Source: Heterodera schachtii (Eukaryota; Nematoda; Chromadorea; Rhabditida; Heteroderidae). From it: DNA of 64,000 nt. The stretch covers positions 760,028 through 824,027 of the forward strand of contig SIJG01000026.1 in the NCBI GenBank assembly GCA_023374025.1, given 5' to 3'. This document shows, one piece after another, positions 46,126 through 57,419 of the stretch (position 1 is its first letter; each line of letters starts with the position of its first letter). The notes under the pieces were generated by a model that saw only the letters and a program-made list of their open reading frames with translations, ran no database searches and was not told where the DNA came from. The translations under genes were made by a program, and so were the position numbers.

Positions 46126-47260
46126 CCTTAATCCTTAATTTTCTTAAAAAATGCCTTTTTCAAAAATTGGCTTTTTTGGACATAATCTGACAATGTATTG
46201 TATTCAAATTTTATTTATTTTTTCTTGATAAAATTAGGGGCAACAGTAAGCTTCAGTGCCGAAAATCTTGAAAATTTTTTGATTTGCAATTGCAAAAACA
46301 ATCGAATTAAATTTATTAGGAATAAAAATTTTTTATTGAATTTGAACCACTAATTTTCATGTTTTATGTGCATATTTGGTGCATATTTTGCAATTTTTGT
46401 GCATAATTGATGCTGAATTTAATACTTTTGGATTGAAAAATAATTACAAAATTGGAGTAAAATAAAATGTAAAAAAATTTATTTTAATAAAGAGGAAAAA
46501 TATAAAAAATAATTATTTAAACCTTTGAACATTTAAAACAGAAGCATTCGGAGCATTGAAAGGAGCCATTGAGCTACTAAATCCCATGGGAGTTGTAAAC
46601 ATCAATAAAAGAACCAAAAAAATATGCTAATAAAAGTATTAAAAATTAATTCTATAATGAATGCTAACAAATTATGGCAAAAATATTAACAATTCAATTT
46701 GCACATTTTTATAATTCTCTAATTTTTTATGATCATTTAAATTACAAGTGTAAAAATTAAAATTCATAAAATAAAAAAATAAACAAAAGATAATAATAGT
46801 AAAAAACTTAAACATAATTAAAAACAAAAAATAATAATAAAAAAGTAGAAAATAATTTTAAAAAATAAAGTAATAAAAAATTCGTTAAATGCATTTCGCA
46901 ATCACAAAGCATAAACATTCAAGAATGTATAAAAAATATTTTAGAGAAAAGATAAAGCTGCTTAAATAACTAAAATATTTATTTAGTTACTTTAAAAAAA
47001 AACTAAAATTATTTATTCTTCAGATGACATAGAAAATATTATTGTGACTTTGCGGAAGCATTGAAAATATAAAAATAAAATTTAATTATAAAAGGAACGA
47101 TTGTTAAATACTTCTACCCACTGAACTCAAAAAGTTTTTTGGAAAAAGCCGACCGGAAAAATTCCTTGCGCATCTTGCAATGATAAATGACAAGAAACTG
47201 ATGAATTTGATTGTTTCAAACGGAAAATATGTCAGCTAGCTGATTTTGTTCCCAAATTAT
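46126..47260. other. A-rich non-coding DNA, no gene seen
   Basis: First 300 bp probably still belong to the hAT-like element at 45825. Nothing else recognised. Confidence 0.5.
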
Positions 47261-47267
47261 AATGTTT

Positions 47268-47379
47268 TAAAAATGAGGATTTTTCATTCCAAATGAGGAT
47301 TTTTGAGGTATTTTAGTGGCAAATGGGGAATTTTTATGGCTGAAATGAGGATTTTCAAAATTTTGAGATCGAAGCCCTG
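47268..47379. mobile_element. hAT-like right end with AATGAGGATTTTT repeats
   Basis: Four or five AAATGAGGATTTTT-like blocks followed by GAGATCGAAGCCCTG, the inverse of a CAGGGCTTCG hAT terminus. No matching left end within the window. Confidence 0.5.
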
Positions 47380-47939
47380 AATTAATATCTTCGTGACGCA
47401 AAAAAATAAAAAAATAATCATAAAATCTATATTTTCACAATGAAAGAATTATTCCCGAATCAAGACAAATGACCGTATACAACATAGAAAAGTTTTCAAA
47501 TAATTAAACTTTTTTATTAATTAAGACAATATTAAAAATCAAGAATTAAACATTTAAATAAATTTAAAAAAAAATTGTTCTAAGAATTGAAATGAAAAAA
47601 AATTTATTTATTGTAATTTGTAAAAACAAAGCAGCAATAAAGATTATATATTAAAATTATTTTTCAATTTAATATAGAACAAATTACAACCACTTATAAA
47701 ATATAACGTTGGAAGAGCTGCTGTTTGGAGCACGAGTTTTTATCAAAGAAATTATCATCTTTATTATATTACACATTTAAAAGACGAAAATTTATAATTT
47801 GAATATAAATTAAATATTTGAAAGAGAACCTTTGACAAATAACGTTACAAAGATTAAAAAAGGTTGACAAAATAAGTGAGAAATAAAATAAGAATAAGCA
47901 TAAAATGTGAATGAAATTATCGAAAATCTATTAAAAAGC

Positions 47940-48960
47940 GGTGTTAGTCCATTATAAAAAGATTTATAAATTATTACTAACGAAAGTCAAGCCAGGTCAG
48001 TTAAAATTATTAAAAACTACATTCTCTAAACAAGCAAATACCGTACCGAAGACTTTTATACAGAAAAAATGTGGAGACTGTGTGACTATTTCTAAAATAG
48101 TCTTTAATAACAAAATATATTAGTTTCAGTACAAAAAAGTTTTATTAAATAACAAAAAATGCAAATTGTTCCTTTTTAAACGAACGTTAAATGCTCAATT
48201 CTGCTTTAAAATTTGACATTTATCTTTATCAAAATGAAAGAGATACAAAAAAGTAAGAGTACCTAAATACCGTTTTAAATTAAGAAAACTTTGTATATAA
48301 AATTATAAAAAAATGAAAAACTCAATAAATTTAAAATGCAAATAATTTTAAATAAATAAATACCGTTATTATTACAGTCCCATTAAACAAATTTGTCGAG
48401 ATCTTCGCAATCATAGAACTTTATTAAAAAATTTAATATTTAAAAAAAAAGAACTTCTTTATAAGCTTTAAAAACATTTCAAATTGAATTACTAAAATTG
48501 AAAAAAAAATTTCTTAAAAGACAAACCATTTTTAGCTCTTGACATTAAATCAGCGGTTTGTCGTCAAGGAAAGAAAAATAATTAAAAATAATAATTTATT
48601 TTTAACTAAATTTGGGTAAGTGTTATTTATTAAAATAAAGTTTCAATAAAATAAATGTATACTCTGAAATTGCAGCCTACTTAAAAATTTTTACAGTAAT
48701 TAAAAACTCTAATATTTCAATTTTGGCCTATTAAATTAAAAAAAGCCAAATAATAATAAAAATTATGATTTATACACCTACCAAGGTTAATAATTTATAT
48801 AAAAAAATACATAAATTATTAAAAATTACATAAACACAATTAAAGCACTTTTTGGTCGTTTAACAAATATTTTTAATCACAAGAAAACAAAAGAAGCAAA
48901 AAATTAATTTACAAAAACAATTAACGAAGGACGACATTAAAAATGACGCGTGATTTTTTA
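47940..48960 (+). repeat. Diverged inverted copy of 32400-33310
   Basis: See 32400-33310. The frame at 47941-48123 lies in this repeat and is not considered a gene. Confidence 0.75.
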
Positions 48961-49305
48961 TTCAAGTGAAAGAGGCATAAGCTTAAAAATTAAAAAAATC
49001 TACTTAGATTTTGACCAAAAAATTTAATTTTGAAAATTTCCTTGTTTTGGGTATTGAAATATTAATGTTTTAAAAATTGTTTTCCGTAATTAACCAAGAA
49101 TTTAATTAATCAAATTTAAGAAATAAATTTACATTTAAAATATTAAATATAATTATCATATAAATATTTTCAATTAAAATTAACGATGTGAAGATTATTA
49201 TAAATAGAGGTCGATAAAAAAAAATATTTTTTCTAAATACAATAATACAAACAGGAGTATAAATCACTGAAAAATGAGCTTATAAAATATTCAAAAAATT
49301 AAATA

Positions 49306-50145
49306 CTACTAAACATAATTAGGAGATAAACATTAGCTTTTCAACAATTTTTTACAATTTAAACCAAGATTTATTGTATTCTTCGTCTAAATTGATTTTG
49401 AAACCTTTAAAAATATATTAAAATAAACATAAATTTAAAATATATAAAACGAGAAAATAAAAATGTTATACGGCATAAAATTTTCGATATTAAATATTGT
49501 TATACTTGTGCATATCTAAAAAATAAAATTAAAGATACATATTAAATAAAATTTTTTAAATCGTTTTTATTTATTTTGTTATAAAATATCATGATCATAA
49601 AATTTATACTTCATAAATATACGTACATCTATTTATTACAGCCAAACATTAAAAATAGGCTTTGAATTTCAAATGTTACTAAACATAATTAGAAGATAAA
49701 CATTAGCTTTTGTGAATATTTTATTCTAATTTAAACCAAGATTTATTGTATTCTTCGTCTAAATTGATTTTAGAAACGTTTAAAAATAGATTAAAATAAA
49801 CATAAAATTAAAATATATAAAATAGTTAAAGAATAAAAATAAATAAATAATATTATATTGATAGATTATCCCAAGGTCGTCAAAATAAACTTAAAATTTG
49901 AAAGGTCGACGAGAAAATAAAATGTTATACGGCATGAAATTTATGATTGTTATAATTAAAAAATTTTATACTTTTGCATATATAAAAAGTAATAATTAAA
50001 GGATACATATTAATATAAAATTATTAATCGTTTTATATTGATTATATTATAACTATCCAATGATCATAAAAATTTATACTTTATCAATATACGTTCATCA
50101 ATTTATCAAACCAAATCAGCCAACCATTAAAAATAGGCTTTGCCT
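49306..50145 (+). repeat. Tandem duplication of a ~360-470 bp unit
   Basis: Both units start at CTAAACATAATTAG(G/A)AGATA (49306 and 49677), pass through TTCTTCGTCTAAATTGATTT and GTTATACGGCAT, and end at AACCATTAAAAATAGGCTTTG-like sequence. The second is longer by an insertion around 49820-49900. Confidence 0.85.
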
Positions 50146-51709
50146 TACCCCAATTTTTTTGCGCAATAACTAAAATAAAATTTTTTTATTTATAAATTTA
50201 TATAAATGAAAATACATTCGATTATAAACAAAGAAGAGATTTGTCGTTAGAATAACAATCTTGATGAAAACTAACAAAACTACTTAGTGAATGAGAATGA
50301 GTGAACAAAGAGAATCAAAAGTCCGATGAAAACATTAATGCTAAAGCAAAAGAATAAAAATATAAATTTAATATTCTGAACGGCATCAAAAGAACAACAA
50401 GATTTTCTTTGGCAAGGCATAAGAAATACGAAGTTAAAAAATTTTCGTTTGCAGAAAAAAATTACAAAATTAAATATTATAAGAAAAGTTAAATAAAAAA
50501 ATAATAATAAAATGCGCATTAAGTGCAACGAGAAAGGTCAAACAATATGAAAAGACTTGAAATTTTCCTTACATTAAATGCCTAAAAACAATCATTTTTA
50601 AATAAATGCCATAAATAATAATAATAAATAAAAAAATAAAAAAGAATGTGTTATGAACATGAAATAAATAATTAAAACAGAAAATATGTAAAAAAATAAA
50701 TTGCTTCATTTACAATCATCAAAATTATCAATAAAATAATTCAATAAAAATTTAATGATCTTACTGATTTTATGAGTAGTGAAGAACAGTTGAAAAATGC
50801 AAATTCTAGAAACTTTAAACTGCTCAAAAAACATTATATTAAGAAAAGGTTGCAAATAATAAATTTTTTTTTATATATTTTGATACTAATATTTATTAAA
50901 AATCAATTCTTTTTAAATTTACAATAAACTTTTTATGATGTTAAATTTGTCGCGAAATGATAATTGATGAAGTTTTGTTTTTAAATTATTGTTTATCAAT
51001 ATAAAAATTTTTATCTATTTTAAAACACAATAAATATAAAAAAAGATTAATAAATTTAAACCATTAAATGAATGTACAAGAAAGGTAATAATAATAATAG
51101 TATTATATCAAAATTATATAATGAAAAACATTTTGCTTTGTAACAATTTGTGAAAATCTATAAAACATTTGTAAAATTTATTTATTTAGTTAATTTTATA
51201 TTATATCAACGAATTAAATTAATTTTAAATATATTGTAGTAATATTATTGAATTTAAAAAAAAATACAACTAATGCCATCTTTGACAGTTTTCTCAGAAT
51301 GATAGGAGCGCACCAATTAATATTAAAAATAAAATATAAAAAATAAAATTCAAACAATAAATTCATTATAAAAGCAAAAAAAAAAATACTGAATATACAA
51401 ACTCTGAATAGTTCATCTCATTTTCGTAAATGTAGAGCAGCGATATTATTCAACAATCAATTAATAAGTCATAATTACAGATAAAGAATTAATTTAAAAA
51501 TAAAAAATAATGATTATTTAGATACATAAAAATAAATATATAAAATTGTAAGAATCTTAAAAATAAATATTAATTGTCTTAACAATATCATAAAAGAATT
51601 ACTTAATAAAAAAATAAACCAAATATTACCAATAATATAGACATTGTTATTTATAACAAAATTTCCTTTTTTGAAAATATGAAATTTATTCAAAAAATGT
51701 AAATTAATT
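50146..51709. other. A-rich non-coding DNA, no gene seen
   Basis: Only AT-rich chance frames (for example 50280-50528 minus). No RNA gene recognised. Confidence 0.5.
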
Positions 51710-51928
51710 TATTAAATATTATTTTTTCGAATAATGACAATTTTGAAAATAAATTATTTAAAAAAAAAATAAATAATTGGAAAATTGTTCCATTTCTTAG
51801 GGGTGTATTTCATTTTTGTTAAAGAATTTTTCGAAAATTCTGAAGCACATTAAAAATAGGGAAATAGGCACAAAAATAGGCATTATAATTTCCGTAGGCA
51901 GCCCAAATAGCTAAAAACGCGCTTTTCC

Positions 51929-52060
51929 CTCCGTCTCTCTCTCTCTCTCTCCCTCATTTCCTCTCATCTCTTTCTCTTTGCTCTCCGACTCCCACTCTCT
52001 TCCTTTTCTCTCCTCTCTGTCTTTAGCTCTCTGACTCTCTGTCCACCACTCTCTCGCTGC
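51929..52060 (+). repeat. CT-rich low-complexity tract, copy B
   Basis: Counterpart of 43396-43550. Confidence 0.9.
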
Positions 52061-52486
52061 ATCAATAGAAAATGACGCTGACTCGTTGGCACAATTGGCA
52101 TTATCTCAGCACATCATTTGCCATTGCCCCATCCGCCGATGTGCCCTTACACCTCTCCCACATTTCACTTCATCATCATGATTTGCGTTGCATGCATTTA
52201 AACCAGGGTGCCGATCGGGAATTTTTCAAAATAAGAACATCAAGAACAAAAAATAAGATTTTAGGGTCAAAAATAAAAACATTTTGCAAAATTGCTTCAA
52301 ATCAGTTATTTTTAAATTTTTCGATCAAAAATGTATTTAAATACTATATTTTTAGTCTCCCATTATTTGTTTTAACAATTTTGGAGAGGAAATAGGCACA
52401 TCATAAATTTCAGTGCATCCGGGACAAAAATTTTTTTTGCGGTGCATTTTTCCAAAAAATTTTTGGGGAATAAGCGGGGCGAAAGG

Positions 52487-52512
52487 CCGGCGGTGCCGAT
52501 AGGCGCCGCCGG
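52487..52512 (+). repeat. GC-rich hairpin module
   Basis: GGCGGTGCC/GATA/GGCGCCGCC form, inside the 52204 element. Confidence 0.9.
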
Positions 52513-52621
52513 GAAAATTTTTGAAAATTTGAGTATATTTTGTTAACATATTTTGTCCAAAAATTGTCCAAATTTTGTGATTCTGAGCCAATTTTTAAGA
52601 AAACAAAGTATTTTTGGGGTT

Positions 52622-52645
52622 CGGCGGTGCCGTTAGGCACCGCCG
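52622..52645 (+). repeat. GC-rich hairpin module, fully paired version
   Basis: Loop GTTA and right arm GGCACCGCCG, which pairs perfectly with CGGCGGTGCC where other copies have a G-T wobble. Confidence 0.9.
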
Positions 52646-53195
52646 TGGAAAATTTTGAAAATCTAAGTGACATTACGCCATAAAATTACAAATTTTCTGA
52701 AGAATTTTCAGAAATAAGAACAAAATAAGAACAATAGCCCGAAATCAGAACATTTCTTACAAATAAGAACATTTTTATTTTGTAAGATTTGGACCCTCCA
52801 AATCAGAACATTTCTTATAAATAAGAACAGATCGGCACCCTGAGTTAAATACTAGAAAATTTTGCAAAATTTGCATCAAATTTAAAATCTGTTATTTAAA
52901 CAATTTATTCGATCAAAATTTTTTAATTTTTTTATTTTTCGCCTTCCATTATCGATTATAATAACTTTTTTTGTGCCGCGTTTTCAAAAAAAACTTCCAT
53001 ATAATTTCATAAATTAATTTATAAAATCAATAAAAGTTGATGTCATTATTCAAAAATCAGAATATTGCTGACTCATTTTTATTTTAAGATTTTGACCCTC
53101 CAAACAAGTACGTTCTGGATAATATTGAAAAAAGATCCCAAAAACATATTTAAGGGTTTTCGGGGTCCTTTAACCCGAATCTAACATCGAGGCTC

Positions 53196-53952
53196 CCGGA
53201 CTTTTCGACAGTGGACTTTTCGACAGAAGACTTTTCGACAGAAGGACTTTTCGACAGCAAAGGACATTTCGACAGTAAAGGACTTTTCGACAGAAACACA
53301 AAAAATAGTGGACTTTTCGACAGTAAACATAAAAACAAATAATTTTTTAAAAATAAATTATATTGCTTGTCAGTTTTACTAAATTTCTTTTAAATTAACA
53401 TACTGTAATATGTATTGCTAAATCATTATTACTAGGGCTAATATTTTTAGGTTTTAACCTAATTTTTTTCCTGAGCTCTCATTGACCTGAAATGCACGAA
53501 AAAATGTTTTTTTTTTGGTTGTTGTTAAGCAATTTTTCGATTTCTTAGCATCTATTTTCTAGGTTTTTATTTTTTAGACTTTAAATTAATAAATTTTTGC
53601 CAAAAACTTATGAATAAAAAGGTAATAAAAACGAAAAATACACCCTCTAAAAGTCGATCAAAAATTTCAAAAAATACATTATAAGAAATGAAATATTTAA
53701 AAAAATCATCTCCATTTATTTGTTTACAATCTTGAAAAGAATTTTTGAATTTAAAAATTATATATCTCAATAATTATTTGACTTAATATGTTGCTTTTGG
53801 ATAAAATTTTAAGATTTTACACCCCTAAATTTGAAACTTAATTACATTTTACTGTCGAAAAGTCCACTGTCGGATAGTCCTCTCCCTAAATTTAAAATAT
53901 TTCTGTCGAAAAGTCCTTTGCTGTCGAAAAGTCCTTCTGTCGAAAAGTCCGG
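53196..53952. mobile_element. TIR element with iterated GGACTTTTCGACAG (757 bp)
   Basis: Perfect 16-bp ends CCGGACTTTTCGACAG and CTGTCGAAAAGTCCGG. Seven direct units of GGACTTTTCGACAG (two with one change) start at 53198, 53213, 53228, 53244, 53262, 53280 and 53310. Five inverted units (one with two changes) start at 53852, 53867, 53903, 53921 and 53937. The AT-rich core has no credible gene. It splits a sequence that is continuous in copy A (near 44005) and in the 6.8 kb copies (near 11860), so it is an insertion. I could not define a target duplication, so the superfamily is unknown. Confidence 0.88.
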
Positions 53953-55060
53953 CGCCCAATTCGAACCCCGGACCCGAATTCGAACAAAAAATCGAAATTT
54001 AAATTTATTTCAAAATTACATTCATGCAACATATTTAGCAAAATGCACGAAAAATCATGACAAAAAAGCAATAAAATTTTAAAAATACACGAAAAAAACG
54101 TGTATTGTGACTTATAATTTGAAAAACCTTAGTCAGATGACCATAAAGAGATGGCTTAAGATAAATTAGACCAAAAATTTAAAAATGTTAAGAAAGCACA
54201 CAAGAAAAGAAAGCTGAAAAACAAATTTTAAGTGTAATTAAAAATGCAAATGAAAAATTTTAATAAAAGCATACAATAAATTCGTAAGAAGTAAAATTTT
54301 AAAAATAAAGTCACATCCTAATCCTGATACATAATAGAATTAAAAAAATCAATTTATTGTAAAAAGTTCAATCTTCGACTAAACTAGAAGCAAATAGGCA
54401 CAATAAAAAGCATTTTTTGATTAAATATACTTCAGATTCAAATAATAAATCTATGTAAAAAAATTAATTTGAGGAAAAATAGTGTCAATTATTGATGATA
54501 CGCTACAAGTGTTATGATAATAAAATTCATCTTCTTTTCTAAAATTAATACAATAAAAATAAAAATTAGTAATCAAAAGTTATATAGGAACAATTAACGA
54601 AGGGGAGATTATTAAAAATGCAGAGCGATTAAATTTTATTTTATATATTATAATATTCCCTTTACATTCATATGAATTAAATTTCCATCTGTAATTCTTT
54701 TTACTAATCATGAAAAGAAAATACAATAAATATCATTGAAAAATAAAAATTCTGACAGATAAAATAAAAATGTTTAATATTCTTCATATTCAAGGATTAT
54801 CATCAAAATCACGATAATTACTAACAAATTTAATTTAAAATTGAAAAATTAAATGATTATTTATATACATTAAGATAAATTATTCTTCTGCATGCTTGAA
54901 AAACTTAAATAAACAAAGCTGCGCACATGAGCTGAAGACATAGAGAAAATATTTAAATAAATCTTCTAAAAGCTTACATTTATACTAAAAATTACATGTA
55001 CTAAGAAAATATCACTAATTACTGCCGAGATAATTTGTGTTTATACTTATGCAAAAATAA

Positions 55061-57390
55061 TAGCAAAGAAAAATCTAATTCAAATAAACTAATTTAAAAA
55101 ATTTGTAAAAAACAAAAAATAAAATTACTTTTAATTCGCACCGAAACTAACTAATAAATGAAAATATTTTAACTGCAAAATTTGTGTCTATGGATTAAAC
55201 AAACTTATCACATTGGTACCAAAATTGTTATCATTACAGATGGTACTGAAGGTACACAAAACATAATTAAATTTTTATATACAAATGACGAATTATATTA
55301 TATATATAAATTATCTTGATTTAAATAGACGGAAACATTTGACGCAACCAAAATAATCTGCCGAGACAAGATGACACGAAAAATTATTTTAATAATTAGT
55401 AGATGGAAGTATGAGAGGCAAAAAAAATTCCTGACGATACGATCCCAAGTAATTATTTTAATAAACTATTCCAAAATATCGATGTTTGAAGTCAAATTAC
55501 GAATTTTTTATAGCATTTTATAAAATTGCAATGTTTTCTTTACATTCAAATGCATTATAAAATAAAAAATAATAATATTTTTAAGAACAATTAAACAAAT
55601 CATTTCATACTATAAAACTATACTCCAAAAAACAACTATAGTAATATGATAATATTTAAATAAAATAGCTTACTCCATGTTGATTTTGAAAAAATAAATA
55701 AAAAACAAAAAATTACATTAAAAAAATTATTTATAAATTCCATTGTATTATTTTTTATTCTTGATCAAGAAAATAAAATAAGAATAATATTTTCGAAAAA
55801 AAAAACTAAATGCGTTTAATATTTATGATATTCAAAGTTTAACAAAAAAAGGCATATCAAAATCACGGTAACTAATAAAAAAATTTAATTTAAAAATTGA
55901 AAAAATAAAATCATTATTTAAAAATTAGGAAAATATGACTTCTTCCTGCCGAGATAATTTAAGTTTATAATTTTTATAGCAAAATACATAATGGCAAAAG
56001 AGAAACCTAATGCAAATAAATAATTTAAAACCTGTAAAAAAACGAAATTTAACACTACCTTTAATTTGCATCGAAAAACACTAATTAATATAAGAAAATG
56101 TCTTAATTGCAACAATTTATGTAATGTATTCAAAAACAAAGATGTTTACCGAAAGTTTTATCACTTCTGTAGGTAATCAAGGTACACAAAAACAAAAATT
56201 TAAATTAAATCAAAATAATAAAGATTAATAAATTTATTTAAACAACAAAATGAATGATGCAACAAAATTTCCTGTTGATAAGATGCAAAAAATATTTTAA
56301 TAAAACAGTTCCAAATTGTCTGAGAAACCTTTTCAAAAGTTTATACTTATTGATAGCCATACAAAACCTTTTTAACTAAACGCCGTTTTATTAATTGTAA
56401 TATGTTCAGGAATGTAAATGTACTAAAACGAAAACACATATTTGAAATACCAAATTTTTTGACGCGTTAAACAACTAGCAAAATTCCATAAAATAAAAAT
56501 CTTTATTTATAACGCAAAATAAATCATAGGCGAACAAAAAAAATTTTAATTTACAAACATGAAGGAAAAAAATGAATAATTAACAAAAATTAAAATTACT
56601 AATTCAATTTATTGTATGCGTACGACCAATCAGCAAAGAATAAAAAATATTACTACCAGAAAAAGGCTTTATTAATTTAATTAAATACTGAAATAAAGAT
56701 AAATAATTCTCAATTCAACATGAAATAAAATTCATAACCGCAAAATATTACATGAAAGGAAGCAAGAAGTAGTGGATTCAAACGACTGCGACCCGATTAC
56801 TAGAAATGAATCTAAATGTTTGAATGAATATGAACAAAAGATATTTTATTTAAATCACGAAAAATTACAAAAATATTTTTCTAAAAAATTAATAGAAATA
56901 TGAAATAAAAATAATAAATAAATAATGCAAAATTATAATTCACAACCTCTGCATATCGTCAGTTCAAAAGTTATATTTTTATATTTATCAAATAAAAATG
57001 ACATCGGAAATAATATTAGAATTGTAAAATTAATTAAAATAATAAATTTATTTTTTTATCGACATTTGAAATTTTTCAAAAAACTTAATTTTTGAGTGAA
57101 TTTAGCAAGAAATGTAATTATTTCAAAACTATATTTTTCATAATTTTTATATGTTACATTTACATTTAAAGACATAAAAAAATTCAAAAAAAAATCGAAA
57201 ATAATTAAATAAATAATTGAATTTTATACAAAAGCAATTTTTTCAAAATTAAGCAATATTGAGCAATTAATGGCATTCACCATTTCTGCTGATACTCCAT
57301 CCAAAAATAAAAAGTCATATAATAAATAAAAAATATATTAACATAAATATTTTTTAAATTAAACTTACCAACTATTTTTAAATTTTAAGA
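55061..57390. other. A-rich repeat-family DNA, no gene seen
   Basis: Contains diverged landmarks of the 6.8 kb unit, e.g. the CCTGACGATACGAT block at 55430, TGCCGAGATAATTTAAG at 55937 and ACGCAAAATAAATCATAGG at 56511. Confidence 0.5.
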
Positions 57391-57392
57391 TC

Positions 57393-57419
57393 ATGCCCTT
57401 TGCAGTCTATGAAGGGCAT
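57393..57419. repeat. Short inverted repeat, 8-bp perfect stem
   Basis: ATGCCCTT and AAGGGCAT separated by 11 nt, noticeable as a GC-containing stem in very AT-rich DNA. Confidence 0.5.

Larger units (their letters stand above)
52196..52850. mobile_element. hAT-type element (52204-52842) carrying two GC hairpins
   Basis: Ends CAGGGTGCCGATC and GATCGGCACCCTG (13-bp perfect inverted repeat). Flanks ATTTAAAC and AGTTAAAT match at six of eight positions, a decayed duplication. Both end regions carry ATAAGAACA-type blocks, and the right part (52700-52830) is the inverse of most of 34590-34715. Two copies of the GC hairpin module sit in the centre, 135 bp apart. No transposase frame. Confidence 0.85.
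51710..55060 (+). repeat. Diverged segmental duplication, copy B, with two insertions
   Basis: Second copy of 42690-45560, interrupted by transposons at 52204-52842 and 53196-53952. Both lack a counterpart in copy A, so they arrived after the duplication. Confidence 0.85.

Noticed and set aside
52352..52673. Frames with GGAYRHRR or RRRLSAPPA (also 3232-3468, 8121-8315, 16972-17154)
   Set aside because: All are read through the GC-rich hairpin module, which is open in several frames by palindromy; they are not genes.
53150..53338. 62-codon frame with repeated LSKSP units (and the similar one at 53831-54082)
   Set aside because: It is simply a translation of the iterated 14-mer of the 53196-53952 element.
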